From the NCBI GenBank assembly GCA_024515975.1, contig JAMSKV010000009.1, positions 105,633 to 169,632 of the forward strand: a stretch of DNA of 64,000 nt, read 5' to 3'. The DNA comes from Endosaccharibacter trunci (lineage in GTDB: Bacteria; Pseudomonadota; Alphaproteobacteria; Acetobacterales; Acetobacteraceae). How positions within the stretch are numbered: position 1 is the first letter of the stretch; the number at the start of each line of letters is the position of its first letter. Below are positions 21,539 to 30,028 of the stretch, in pieces. A program made the position numbers and the translations under genes. The notes under the pieces were generated by a model. That model was not told the DNA's origin, ran no database searches, and worked only from the letters and a program-made list of their open reading frames with translations.

Positions 21539-22171
21539 CTACAGGGCGGCGTCGATCGCCTTGTTCATGGCGCGCACTCCGGCGGCAGGACCGTCCGGAT
21601 GCGCCCAGACCGCACTGATCACCGCCAGGAAATCGGCGCCAGCCTTCACCAGAGCCCCACAATTTTCTGTGTTGATGCCGCCGATCGCCACCACCGGCAG
21701 CTCCATCATCTCGCTCCACCAGCGAAGCAGATCGGGGTCGGCCCGCACCTCAGTGTCCTTGCTGGGCGACGGGAAGAACGCCCCGTAAGCCACGTAATCG
21801 GCGCCATTCTCCCCGGCGATCATCGCGGCGTCGCAGCTGTCGTAGCAGCTCACCCCGAGCTGCAGATCGCCCAGGATCGCCCGCGCCTTCGACACGTCCA
21901 TGTCATCCGCGCCGACATGCGCGCCGTCGCAGCCGGAGCGCACGGCAAGGTCCGGGCGGTCGTTGAGGATGAACGCCACGTCGCGCGACTGGACCACCGG
22001 GCGAAGCACGTCGATCGCCCGCAGCACCGCATCGTCGTCCGCTTCCTTGAGCCGGAGCTGCACCGCGCCGACATCGCCGGCATCGAGCGCCGCGGATAGG
22101 GGAGCGACGAAATCCTGCGGAACCAGGCTGGGCGGCGTGACCAGATACAGGCGGCACCGGTCGGTGGACAT
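21539..22171 (-). CDS. thiE: Thiamine-phosphate synthase
   Basis: Couples HMP-PP and the thiazole phosphate to make thiamine phosphate. The TIM-barrel phosphate motifs are readable: GAVQLRLKEADDD, AFILNDRPDLA, GCDGAHVGADD and VVAIGGINTEN. Length 210 is normal. A gene of unknown function precedes it on the same strand with a 33-base gap. No TPP-riboswitch leader is visible in that gap. thiD is 11 kb away behind glmM. Confidence 0.93.
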   Translation of the reverse strand: MSTDRCRLYLVTPPSLVPQDFVAPLSAALDAGDVGAVQLRLKEADDDAVLRAIDVLRPVVQSRDVAFILNDRPDLAVRSGCDGAHVGADDMDVSKARAILGDLQLGVSCYDSCDAAMIAGENGADYVAYGAFFPSPSKDTEVRADPDLLRWWSEMMELPVVAIGGINTENCGALVKAGADFLAVISAVWAHPDGPAAGVRAMNKAIDAAL

Positions 22172-22204
22172 GGCGAATCATCCCGGATGGAAACGGCGTT
22201 TCGA

Positions 22205-22666
22205 TTAGCCCGAGGGCGATTGGCTGTCATGGGGGCGAAGGAAGGCCGCCAGTTGCCGTTCGGCGCCAGCCGCGCCGAGATCGAGCGCCTGTGGCCTTGC
22301 CGGCAGCAGAACGGCACCGAGAGGATCGGCCCGGTCGCGCACCGCCTGCCATTGACCCGACGGTGCCAGCACGAGGACGCGCTGGCCGAGACGCAGCGCT
22401 TCCAGAGCCCGCCCGGCCGCATCGCCGCAATCGAGGATGTCGTCCAGAGAGAGGCCGCAACGGCGCGCCTGGTCTCCGCCCAGCGCCATCAGCGCGCGCC
22501 ACCATGCCGGCCCCAGGAAACAGGCGGCGGAGGGTGCGGAAAGCAGGCAGAGGCGCGCCAGACGGGCTGTCGCCGCGGCGTCGATCGCACGCCGCAGTTC
22601 GGCCGGCCCGTGCACCACCAGGGTCGGCGTGGAGGCGAGTGAGAGCGAGGCTGGCGGAGTCTGCAT
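22205..22666 (-). CDS. Hypothetical protein upstream of thiE
   Basis: A 153-residue Ala/Leu-rich soluble protein that I cannot assign. It has alternating beta/alpha segments (ARLCLLSAPSAACFLGPAWW, RVLVLAPSGQWQAV) that suggest a small Rossmann-like or ThiE-like alpha/beta fold, without visible catalytic motifs. It is first in a probable two-gene unit with thiE and shares a divergent promoter region (22667-22723) with the coiled-coil gene upstream of zapA. Codon use is like its neighbours, so it looks native and not acquired. Confidence 0.7.
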   Translation of the reverse strand: MQTPPASLSLASTPTLVVHGPAELRRAIDAAATARLARLCLLSAPSAACFLGPAWWRALMALGGDQARRCGLSLDDILDCGDAAGRALEALRLGQRVLVLAPSGQWQAVRDRADPLGAVLLPARPQALDLGAAGAERQLAAFLRPHDSQSPSG

Positions 22667-22723
22667 GCTTGACGTTCAAGGCGCTGCGGGCGAACAGTTC
22701 AAGCGGGATATGAGCGAGGCAGC

Positions 22724-23080
22724 GTGTCCGAACAGGATCACAGATGGGACCGGCACGGCGCGGCCGATCGGTCCGCCGGAGAAAGCGGCGGCTCGATCGA
22801 CCGTCTGGAGCAGGCATTGGCGCGTATCGCCGCCGCCGCCGGGCGCAAGCAGGATGCGCTGCGCGTCGCCGAGCTGACGGCGCGGGCGGCGCAGCACGAG
22901 ACCGATCTGCTGATGCAGGCGGAGGAACAGCGCCGGGCCGAGGCCGAAGCGAACCGGTTCCAGGAGACCGAAGAGCAGGACCGTCTGCGCGACGCCACCT
23001 TGCGCGACGTGGCCGGCCGGATCGATTCCCTGATCAGTGTCCTGCGCGCCGAACTCGATCATCAGCCGGCGGGAGACTGA
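22724..23080 (+). CDS. Coiled-coil protein upstream of zapA (DUF4164-like)
   Basis: A 118-residue protein that is nearly all coiled coil from about residue 25 (ERL/AEL heptads, HETDLLMQAEEQRRAEAEAN). The start is a GTG at 22724 with GAGGC upstream. A short coiled-coil protein next to zapA is common in alphaproteobacteria (DUF4164 type), and a division-related role is inferred from that neighbourhood alone. The gene ends 4 bases before zapA. Confidence 0.75.
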   Translation: MSEQDHRWDRHGAADRSAGESGGSIDRLEQALARIAAAAGRKQDALRVAELTARAAQHETDLLMQAEEQRRAEAEANRFQETEEQDRLRDATLRDVAGRIDSLISVLRAELDHQPAGD

Positions 23081-23084
23081 GCCG

Positions 23085-23426
23085 ATGGCGCAGGTCGTGG
23101 TGAAGATCAACGGCTATGCCTATGCCGTGGGGTGCGAGGACGGGCAGGAACAGCATCTGCAGTCGATGGCATCGCAGGTGGAGCGGCGCATCGAACGCAT
23201 CAAGGCGATCGGCGGACAAAGCGGCGAAGCGCGCCTGCTGGCGCTCGCCGCCCTGCTGATGGCGGACGAGCTACACGATCTGGCCGCGGAGCGCCTGCCG
23301 TCGGGCACGACCGACGCTCTGGCGGAAGGCGAACTGGCGCGCGCGCAGAACCTGGAGCGCGAGCGCCTCGTCAACCGTCTTGCCGAACGTGCCGAGGCCA
23401 TTGCGATGGCCCTGGAGCGTGACTAA
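23085..23426 (+). CDS. zapA: Cell division protein ZapA
   Basis: FtsZ-ring stabiliser of 113 residues. The N-terminal beta-rich ZapA module is clear (VVVKINGYAYAVGCEDGQEQHL), followed by the long dimerising helix. The ATG at 23085, four bases after the previous stop, was chosen over the in-frame ATG at 23037 because it gives the family N-terminus. The order zapA, 6S RNA, 5-formyl-THF cyclo-ligase is the classic proteobacterial arrangement. Confidence 0.93.
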   Translation: MAQVVVKINGYAYAVGCEDGQEQHLQSMASQVERRIERIKAIGGQSGEARLLALAALLMADELHDLAAERLPSGTTDALAEGELARAQNLERERLVNRLAERAEAIAMALERD

Positions 23427-23432
23427 GTTGAC

Positions 23433-23600
23433 AGGGCGGGGCTGCCCGGTGCGTCAGGCGTATCAACCCCTGAGCCGATAAGCACTTCCTCGGTGACTGG
23501 CTCTGTCGCGGCCGTGGTCGCGTTATCCGGTTGCCACCTGCACTTGCGGGTTCTGGGAGGTCGACAAGTCCAACGGCCATGGCGGCTCCGTGCATCCTTT
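23433..23600 (+). ncRNA. ssrS: 6S RNA
   Basis: It lies exactly between zapA and the 5-FCL gene, the conserved location of 6S RNA. The stretch CCCCTGAGCCGATA (23476-23489 region) is the same block found on the 5' side of the central bubble in E. coli 6S. A 9-bp closing stem forms between GGGGCTGCC (23438-23446) and GGCGGCTCC (23581-23589). 6S RNA binds the sigma-70 RNA polymerase and down-regulates promoters in stationary phase. The ends are approximate; the 3' end nearly touches the downstream start codon. Confidence 0.85.
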
Positions 23601-23604
23601 TCCC

Positions 23605-24159
23605 ATGCTGACCGAGACCGGGCAGCGCAAGCGCGCGCTGAGGGCGCTTCTTCGCGGCGCCCGGCCGTCCGGGAATGTCGCGGCCCTCGGCGCGCGTCTG
23701 TTGTCGCTTGATCTGGTGCCCGGAACGATTCTGGCGGGCGTGTCGGCGCTTCCGGGCGAGCCCGAGCTGCGTTTCGTCTGGGCCGAATTCCATGAGCGCG
23801 GCCATCCGATTTGCATGCCGGAAACCACCGCTCCGGGCGCGCCGCTCCGGTTTCGCGCCTGGACGACGGAGTGTCGCATGGTGCCGGGCCGGTTCGGCAC
23901 CGCCCATCCGGACGGTCCCGAAACGGTGCCGGATGTCGTGTTCGTGCCGCTGCTGTGCTGGGACCTGCGCCTCAACCGGCTCGGCTATGGCGGCGGCTAT
24001 TACGATCGCACTCTGGCGGCGCTGCCGAAGGCGCGCCGGATCGGCTTCGGTTTCGAGGCGCAGCGCGTCGAGAGCGTGCCGGTGGAGCGGTTCGACATGC
24101 CTCTGGACGCGCTCGTGACCGAGACGCGCATTCTGTTCGCGAAGGAGCGACGCGATTGA
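23605..24159 (+). CDS. ygfA: 5-formyltetrahydrofolate cyclo-ligase
   Basis: Returns 5-formyl-THF to 5,10-methenyl-THF with ATP. The 184-residue product shows PGEPELRFVWAEF, the catalytic region DVVFVPLLCWDLRLNRLGYGGGYYDR, and IGFGFEAQ, all typical of 5-FCL. Both a GTG at 23590 and an ATG at 23605 are in frame; I prefer the ATG because the GTG lies inside the 6S RNA closing stem. There is no clear Shine-Dalgarno, so expression probably comes through 6S RNA co-transcription. It overlaps the next gene by four bases. Confidence 0.93.
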   Translation: MLTETGQRKRALRALLRGARPSGNVAALGARLLSLDLVPGTILAGVSALPGEPELRFVWAEFHERGHPICMPETTAPGAPLRFRAWTTECRMVPGRFGTAHPDGPETVPDVVFVPLLCWDLRLNRLGYGGGYYDRTLAALPKARRIGFGFEAQRVESVPVERFDMPLDALVTETRILFAKERRD

Positions 24160-24974
24160 GGATCCTGTTTCTGGGCGACATCGTCGGTCGCTCGGGCCGT
24201 GACGCGGTGGAAGCGCGTTTGCCGGAACTGCGCAGCCAGTTGTCGCTCGATCTGGTGATCGCCAATGCCGAGAATGCCAGCCATGGCTTCGGCCTGGCGC
24301 CGGCGATGGCCGACGCGCTGTTCGCCGCCGGCTGCGACGTGCTGACGCTCGGCAACCATGCCTGGGACCGTCGCGAACTGATCGGCCATATCGCGCAGGC
24401 GCCGCGGATCATCCGCCCGCTGAACTTTCCGCCTGGCACTCCCGGCAATGGCAGCGTGGTGGTGGCGCTCGCGGACGGGCGCAAGATCCTGGTGATCAAC
24501 GCCATGGGGCGCTTGTTCATGGACGCGCTGGACGATCCGTTTCGCGCCGTCGGCGAGCTTCTGTCGCGCCATCGGCTCGGCGTGACGATGCAGGCGGCGG
24601 TGCTGGATTTCCATGCCGAGGCGACCAGCGAGAAGCAGGCGATCGCGCATCATCTCGACGGCAAGCTGTCGCTCGTGGTCGGCACCCATACCCATACGCC
24701 GACGGCCGATCATCGCATCCTGCCTGGCGGCACGGCTTTCCAGGCCGATGCCGGCATGTGCGGCGACTACGACAGCGTGATCGGCATGGGCAAGGAGCCG
24801 GCGATCGCCAAGTTCGTGCGGAAGATGCCGGGGGAGCGCCTGCAGCCGGCCGACGGGACCGCGACGCTCTGCGGCCTCTTGCTGACGACGGACGACCGCA
24901 GCGGTCTGGCGCGGGATGTGCAGCCGCTCCGGCTCGGCGGGTCGCTGTCGCAGGCGATGCCGGTCCTGGCGTGA
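24156..24974 (+). CDS. TIGR00282-type metallophosphoesterase (YmdB-like)
   Basis: A 272-residue calcineurin-fold phosphoesterase. Metal-binding motifs are FLGDIVGRSGRDAV, ANAENASHGFG, TLGNHAWDRREL and the C-terminal VVGTHTHTPTAD plus DAGMCGDYDSVIGM, which together define the YmdB/TIGR00282 family (2',3'-cAMP phosphodiesterase activity is known for members). The start is a TTG at 24156, overlapping the previous stop (TTGA) and preceded by a strong GAAGGAG eight bases upstream, which decides the start. It ends 61 bases before a convergent gene. Confidence 0.9.
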   Translation: MRILFLGDIVGRSGRDAVEARLPELRSQLSLDLVIANAENASHGFGLAPAMADALFAAGCDVLTLGNHAWDRRELIGHIAQAPRIIRPLNFPPGTPGNGSVVVALADGRKILVINAMGRLFMDALDDPFRAVGELLSRHRLGVTMQAAVLDFHAEATSEKQAIAHHLDGKLSLVVGTHTHTPTADHRILPGGTAFQADAGMCGDYDSVIGMGKEPAIAKFVRKMPGERLQPADGTATLCGLLLTTDDRSGLARDVQPLRLGGSLSQAMPVLA

Positions 24975-25035
24975 CGCGGACGGAAGAGATCTTCTTTTTC
25001 TCTCCGTTTGGTTTGGATCAGGCGGGCGAGACCCT

Positions 25036-26253
25036 TCAGGCGAAGGTCCGGATGCAGCCGAGCGCGATACCCAGAACGACCACGACGATCGGCGGCCATC
25101 CGAACGCCGCCAGCGCCACGAAACCCGCGCTGGCAATCGCGAAATCCGCGGCTCCCAGGACGCTGCCCGTCCAGATGGAGCCGTAGAGCGCCGCCGCCAG
25201 CACGCCCACGACGGCGGCATTGGCTCCGGTCAGCGCCGCCCGGACGGACGGACGGCCGCGAATCTCCGCCCAGAACGGGAGCACGCCGAGCAGCACGAGC
25301 ATGCCGGGCAGGAAGACGGCGAACAGCGCGAGCAGGGCGCCCCCCGGCCCGTTCATCGCTTCGCCGAGATAGGCGCCGAAGGTGAAGAGCGGCCCGGGCA
25401 TGGCCTGGGCCGCGCCATAGCCGGCCAGGAAAACGTCCGGCCGCACCCAGCCCGGATCGACCACGGCCTGCCGAAGCAGAGGCAGGACCACATGGCCCCC
25501 GCCGAACGTCAGCGCGCCAGAGCGGTAGAACGCGTCGAATTCCGCGAGCCGCCGCGACCCGGTCAGCGCGGCGGCGACCGGCCCGAGGAGGAGCAGGATC
25601 GCATAGGCGCAGAGCGAAGCGACGCCGAACCCGCGCGAGACGCGCAGCGACGATGGAGCGGCGGGAGAGGCGGTCTCGCGGCAGAACAGCAGCCCGCAGC
25701 ACCCGCCGGCCGCGATCGCTGCGACCTGACCGATCGTGGCATGGGCGAAGGTGACGATCGCCAGCGCCAGGAGGGCGATCGCCGCCCGGCGCGCATCCGG
25801 CGTCAGCGTCCGCGCCATGCCGAGCACGGCCTGGGCGACGACCGCAACCGCGACCAGCTTCAGCCCGTGCACGATGCCCTGGCCGAGCCGGCCGGACAGG
25901 GCCGACGCGCCGCGGGCGGCCAGGGCCATGAGCAGGGCGGAGGGCAGGGTGAAGCCCGTCCAGGCGGCCAGCGCGCCAAGCGGTCCGGCCCGCATCAACC
26001 CGAGCGCCATGCCGACCTGACTCGAGGCAGGGCCCGGCAGGAACTGGCACAGGGCGACGAGATCGGCGTAGGACGCTTCATCCAGCCAGCGGCGGCGATG
26101 CACGAAGGCATCGCGGAAATAGCCGATATGCGCCGCCGGACCGCCGAACGCGGACAGGCCGAGCCGGAGGAACGCGGCCAGCACTTCTCCCGGCGTTCCA
26201 CCCGTGCCGGCCGGCGGAACGCTCTCGGTCACGGCTGCCGGACCGTGCGACAC
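25036..26253 (-). CDS. chrA: Chromate transporter family protein (ChrA)
   Basis: A 405-residue inner-membrane protein with two CHR halves. Each half starts with a similar Gly-rich motif: LSAFGGPAAHIGYF and ALTFGGGHVVLPLL, the hallmark of two-domain ChrA proteins. Roughly ten to twelve hydrophobic segments are visible. Members export chromate or act as anion transporters of unknown substrate. It ends facing the YmdB-like gene and lies 16 bases downstream of the amn stop on the same strand, so the two may share a transcript. Confidence 0.9.
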   Translation of the reverse strand: MSHGPAAVTESVPPAGTGGTPGEVLAAFLRLGLSAFGGPAAHIGYFRDAFVHRRRWLDEASYADLVALCQFLPGPASSQVGMALGLMRAGPLGALAAWTGFTLPSALLMALAARGASALSGRLGQGIVHGLKLVAVAVVAQAVLGMARTLTPDARRAAIALLALAIVTFAHATIGQVAAIAAGGCCGLLFCRETASPAAPSSLRVSRGFGVASLCAYAILLLLGPVAAALTGSRRLAEFDAFYRSGALTFGGGHVVLPLLRQAVVDPGWVRPDVFLAGYGAAQAMPGPLFTFGAYLGEAMNGPGGALLALFAVFLPGMLVLLGVLPFWAEIRGRPSVRAALTGANAAVVGVLAAALYGSIWTGSVLGAADFAIASAGFVALAAFGWPPIVVVVLGIALGCIRTFA

Positions 26254-26269
26254 ATCTCTCGCCGCAGAC

Positions 26270-27733
26270 CTAGCGGAACGGCGGTTCGTCGAAGCCGCGC
26301 AGCTTGCGCGAATGGAGGCGCATCACGCCGCCTTCGCGCAGCGAGCGCATCGTCTCGATCCCGACCTTGAGATGCTGGCTGATGCGCTCGCGATAGAAAT
26401 GGTTGGCCATGCCGCGCAGCTTGAGCTCGCCATGCAGCGGCTTGTCGCTGACGCAGAGCAGCGTGCCGTAGGGAACGCGGAAGCGGAACCCGTTGGCGGC
26501 GATGGTGGCGCTCTCCATGTCCACCGCGATCGAGCGGCTCATGTTGATCTGCGTGAACAGCGCGCCGTAGCGCAGTTCCCAGTTGCGGTTGTCCGTGGTC
26601 ATCACCGTGCCGGTGCGGAGCCGCGTCTTCAGCTCCGCGCCGGACAGGCCGGTGATTCGCGTGGTGGCGTCCTGCAGCGCCACCTGCACCTCGGCGATCG
26701 CCGGCACCGGCACCCAGGGCGGCAGCTCCTCGTCGAGCACATGGTCCGCGCGCACATAGCCATGCGCCAGAACGTAATCGCCGAGGCGCTGCGTGCGCCG
26801 AAGCCCGGCGCAATGGCCGACCATCAGCCAGCAATGCGGCCTGAGCACCGCGACGTGATCGGTGATGGTTTTCGCGTTGGACGGGCCGACGCCGATATTG
26901 ATCAGCGTGATGCCGTCGCCATCCGGACGCACGAGGTGATAGGCCGGCATCTGCGGCAGCTTGCCGTCGCCCGGCTCGCCGGGGGCGCCGCGCCGATGCT
27001 CGATATCACCCGGCTCCACGAAGCGCTCGTATTCGTCGCCGTCGCGCAGCTGCGCCAATCCATAGTCGCGGAATTCGTCGACGTAGCGCTGATAGTTGGT
27101 GAGCAGCACGAAGCGCTGGAAATGGCTCGCCTGCGTGCCGGTATAGTGATGCAGGCGCGCCAGGGCGTAGTCCACGCGCTCGGCGGTGAACAAGGAGAGC
27201 GGGCGCGGGGTGTCGGCATCCGGGATGATGCTGCAATTGGCGATGCGGTCGTCGGTGGCGGCAAGATCCGGAAGGGAGAATCGCTGGCCCAGCCCGCGGA
27301 TCGCGTCGTCGGTGACGTCGGTGACGCTGCTCTCGATCACATAGGGAAGGGGGATCGGCCGGAACGAGCGTCCGACCAGAACCGCGCCGCCATAATGGCG
27401 CAGCAGCAGGCCGATCTGCTCGGTGAGATAGCCTTCGAACAGGTCCGGGCGTGTCAGCGTCGTGCCGTAGAAGCCGGGTTCAAGCAGCACGCCGAACGGG
27501 AAGCGGTCGTCCTGCAGCGGCGGGGCGTCGTCCAGCTCCATCGCCAGATACGGATAGACCGCGTCCGCCGGCTGTCTGGCGTCGGCACGCCGGAAGGCCT
27601 CGCGCAGCAGGGAGGTGGCCTCGTCGTAGAGGGCGCGGATGCGGGCAACGGCGTCCGCGGCGTTGGAAAAGGCCTCGAAGTCGCGTCCGGACCTGTCCCG
27701 GAGGGCGGCTCGTCGTTGCTGAACGGTCTGCAT
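26270..27733 (-). CDS. amn: AMP nucleosidase
   Basis: Hydrolyses AMP to adenine and ribose-5-phosphate. The 487-residue chain starting MQTVQQRRAALRDRSGRDF matches the length of E. coli Amn. It carries the N-terminal AMN domain, then the nucleoside-phosphorylase fold: NIGVGPSNAKTITDHVAVLRP, the ALQDATTRITG segment and MSRSIAVDMESATIAANGF. The same frame stays open to 29158 across a transporter gene, but that extension is not coding. The start at 27733 leaves a 78-base divergent promoter region shared with the EamA gene. Confidence 0.93.
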   Translation of the reverse strand: MQTVQQRRAALRDRSGRDFEAFSNAADAVARIRALYDEATSLLREAFRRADARQPADAVYPYLAMELDDAPPLQDDRFPFGVLLEPGFYGTTLTRPDLFEGYLTEQIGLLLRHYGGAVLVGRSFRPIPLPYVIESSVTDVTDDAIRGLGQRFSLPDLAATDDRIANCSIIPDADTPRPLSLFTAERVDYALARLHHYTGTQASHFQRFVLLTNYQRYVDEFRDYGLAQLRDGDEYERFVEPGDIEHRRGAPGEPGDGKLPQMPAYHLVRPDGDGITLINIGVGPSNAKTITDHVAVLRPHCWLMVGHCAGLRRTQRLGDYVLAHGYVRADHVLDEELPPWVPVPAIAEVQVALQDATTRITGLSGAELKTRLRTGTVMTTDNRNWELRYGALFTQINMSRSIAVDMESATIAANGFRFRVPYGTLLCVSDKPLHGELKLRGMANHFYRERISQHLKVGIETMRSLREGGVMRLHSRKLRGFDEPPFR

Positions 27734-27811
27734 CGCGGGTCTCCGTCGGCTGCGGCCGAGTTTGCCATCGTCGGAACGGTTTGACACCCTGGGCGGCACG
27801 GAGACCTTGCC

Positions 27812-28783
27812 ATGACAACACAGACCGCCCGCATCAACGATCCGCAGGCGCCGCTGCCGGCGCGCGACTGGGCGATCCTGTTCGGGTTGTCGCTGCTCTG
27901 GGCGGGATCGTTCTTCTTCTACAAGGTTCTGGCGCCGATCGTGCCGCCCTTCACCCTCGTCTTCGCGCGCATGGGGCTGTCGGCCCTGACGCTGCTGCCG
28001 GTTTTGCTGATGAGCCAGCCGATCCGGTTCGAGCGCCGCGCGGCCTGGCGTCTGTCGCTCTGGTTCCTGGTGCTGGGACTGCTGAACTGCGCCTTGCCGT
28101 TCTGTTTGTTTGCCTGGAGCGAGCGCACCATTCCGAGCGGTCTGGCCGCCTTGCTGAATGCGCCGACGCCGATCGTGACGGCGGTGATCGCGCATGTGAT
28201 CCGCGACGAGCGGCTGACGAGACGGACGCTGGCCGGGGTTCTGCTGGGCTTCGCCGGCGTCGCGGTGCTGATCGGACCCGGGATCGGTGCGCTGTTCGAT
28301 CCGCATGCCGACGACCTGGCGATCCTGGCCGAATTCGCCTGCGTTCTCGCGACCCTTTCCTACGCCGTCGGCGCCGTGTCGGCGCGCCGGCTGCGTGGCT
28401 TGTCGCCGTTGCAGATGGCCGGGGGACAGGCGGCCGGCGGCACCGTTTTGATGGCCCCGCTGGCGATCGGCGTGGATCGCTTCTGGCAGCTTCCGCCGAT
28501 CGGCGCGTTGGGCTGGGCCAGCCTGTTCGGCATCGCCGTGCTCAGCACGTCTCTGGCCTATCTGCTGTTCTTCCGTCTGCTGGCATCGTCCGGCGCCACC
28601 CGCGCGGCGCTGGTGACCTTCCTGGTGCCGGTGACGGCGCTGCTGCTGGGGCTGTTGTTCCTGGGCGAGCCGGTCCAGCGTCGCGACGGCCCGGCGATCG
28701 CGCTGATCGGGCTCGGCCTGGCGGTGATCGACGGCCGCCTCCTGCGGCGCTTCGCCCGCAAGGATGCCGCGCCGGCCATGTGA
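27812..28783 (+). CDS. EamA/DMT family transporter
   Basis: A 323-residue integral membrane protein with about ten hydrophobic helices arranged as two EamA halves. The first contains LLWAGSFFFYKVLAPIVPPF and ARMGLSALTLLP; the second contains FACVLATLSYAVGAVSARRL and LAYLLFFRLLASSGATRAAL. Members export amino acids or metabolites; the substrate is unknown. It is divergent from amn. A 119-base gap separates it from the convergent TonB-like gene. Confidence 0.88.
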   Translation: MTTQTARINDPQAPLPARDWAILFGLSLLWAGSFFFYKVLAPIVPPFTLVFARMGLSALTLLPVLLMSQPIRFERRAAWRLSLWFLVLGLLNCALPFCLFAWSERTIPSGLAALLNAPTPIVTAVIAHVIRDERLTRRTLAGVLLGFAGVAVLIGPGIGALFDPHADDLAILAEFACVLATLSYAVGAVSARRLRGLSPLQMAGGQAAGGTVLMAPLAIGVDRFWQLPPIGALGWASLFGIAVLSTSLAYLLFFRLLASSGATRAALVTFLVPVTALLLGLLFLGEPVQRRDGPAIALIGLGLAVIDGRLLRRFARKDAAPAM

Positions 28784-28902
28784 ATCCTGGCAACGAGGCT
28801 TCCGAAGAAAAAGCAAAACGCTTCTGTTCGCCTGGTTTGGGGCGCGGTGTCGTGCCAAGCAAAACCGGAGGGGCGGTTGGGGCGTCGTGATAACCGGCGC
28901 CC

Positions 28903-29931
28903 TCAATGTTCCAGGATGTAATTCACCGTCAGGTCGATATCGAAATGGTCGCCGGACATGTCGGGCGGCACCGGCGGCAGGGTGCGTCCGCGGAACATGC
29001 CGGTGGTGGCGCCGTCGAGCGCGAACGAGCCGGACGAATCGACCAGCTGCACGCTCTTCACGCGGCCCGAGCGGTCGATCTGCACATGCACATGCGCCGG
29101 ACCGCTTTCCCCGCGCGCCGCGGCGTCCGGCGGATAATAGAGATGACGGCGTATCCAACTATCGAGCTCGTTGCCGTAATCGCTGCTGACGCCCTGCACG
29201 CCGATCGTGGCGAAGGGCGTGTTGATATGGCCGTTCTTGACCAGCGGCCCCAGCGACATGTCGATCGCCGAGCCCGATCCACCGGCACGGCCGGTCCGTG
29301 CGCGGGGCGGCCCTTCCTGCTGGAACGACAGGTCCATCGGGTTGGCGAACGGGTTCGAGCGCGCGCGCTTCTGCTGCGCTGTCCGGAGCGGAATCCGCGC
29401 GCTCTGATGCTCGGCCGGTTGTGGCGGCGGCAGCGTCGCGTCCGGCAGCTCGGGCAGCGAGACGGGCGGCGGCACGTCCGGCAGTTCGGTATTCACCTCC
29501 GGCTCAGCCGGCGCCTTGGCGGCCTGTTGCTGCGGTTTGGCGCCGCCGCCCTGGTCGGGGCTGTTCTCGCCCATCATGCCGCTGCTGCCGTAGATCATCT
29601 GCACCGGCGTCTGTTCCTGCGGCGGCTGCATGCGCTCCTGGCGGGCGAACAGCACGGCGAGCCCGACGATCAGCAGGACATGGGCGACGGCGGAGCCGCC
29701 CAGCATCCGTTCCAGCCGGGTGCGGTTCAGCCGGGTGCGGCGAAGCAGCGGAAACCCGGCCGCCGGCAGAGACGCCCGCACCGCCGGTCCGACCGGCCGC
29801 CGCACCGGCCCGCTGCGCGTGTCCGCGGGGCGCATTGCCGGAGCTGGCTCGAACGCGATCTCGCCGCGTCCCGGGCGCCGGGCGATCGGAACGCGCATCG
29901 TGGCGGGCAGGGAAACGCTCCGGTCGGCCAT
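28903..29931 (-). CDS. TonB-family energy transducer
   Basis: A 342-residue protein with a cytoplasmic basic N-terminus, one membrane helix (about 78-96, GGSAVAHVLLIVGLAVLFA), a Pro/Gln-rich periplasmic region with ELPDVPPPVSLPELPDATLP, and a C-terminal TonB-like domain (WIRRHLYYPPDAAARG, then VHVQIDRSGRVKSVQLVDSSG). It likely connects an ExbB/ExbD-type motor to outer-membrane receptors. The start at 29931 is preferred over an ATG at 30084 that would overlap the divergent glycosylase gene. No exbBD is adjacent; the MotAB-like pair at 13.6-15.7 kb is not clearly its partner. Confidence 0.8.
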   Translation of the reverse strand: MADRSVSLPATMRVPIARRPGRGEIAFEPAPAMRPADTRSGPVRRPVGPAVRASLPAAGFPLLRRTRLNRTRLERMLGGSAVAHVLLIVGLAVLFARQERMQPPQEQTPVQMIYGSSGMMGENSPDQGGGAKPQQQAAKAPAEPEVNTELPDVPPPVSLPELPDATLPPPQPAEHQSARIPLRTAQQKRARSNPFANPMDLSFQQEGPPRARTGRAGGSGSAIDMSLGPLVKNGHINTPFATIGVQGVSSDYGNELDSWIRRHLYYPPDAAARGESGPAHVHVQIDRSGRVKSVQLVDSSGSFALDGATTGMFRGRTLPPVPPDMSGDHFDIDLTVNYILEH

Positions 29932-30028
29932 CGGCTTGAAACAGAACTCCACGCAATTGCCGGGCACGGCCTGCACGGGCCGCATCCTGCCAGTTGCGGG
30001 GCGGCTCCGCCACTGCCAGGAGTGGCGC

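Noticed and set aside
26270..29158. Very long (962-residue) minus-strand open frame
   Set aside because: Only its last 487 residues (from 27733) match AMP nucleosidase; the rest runs antisense through the EamA gene and reads like GC-rich shadow sequence.
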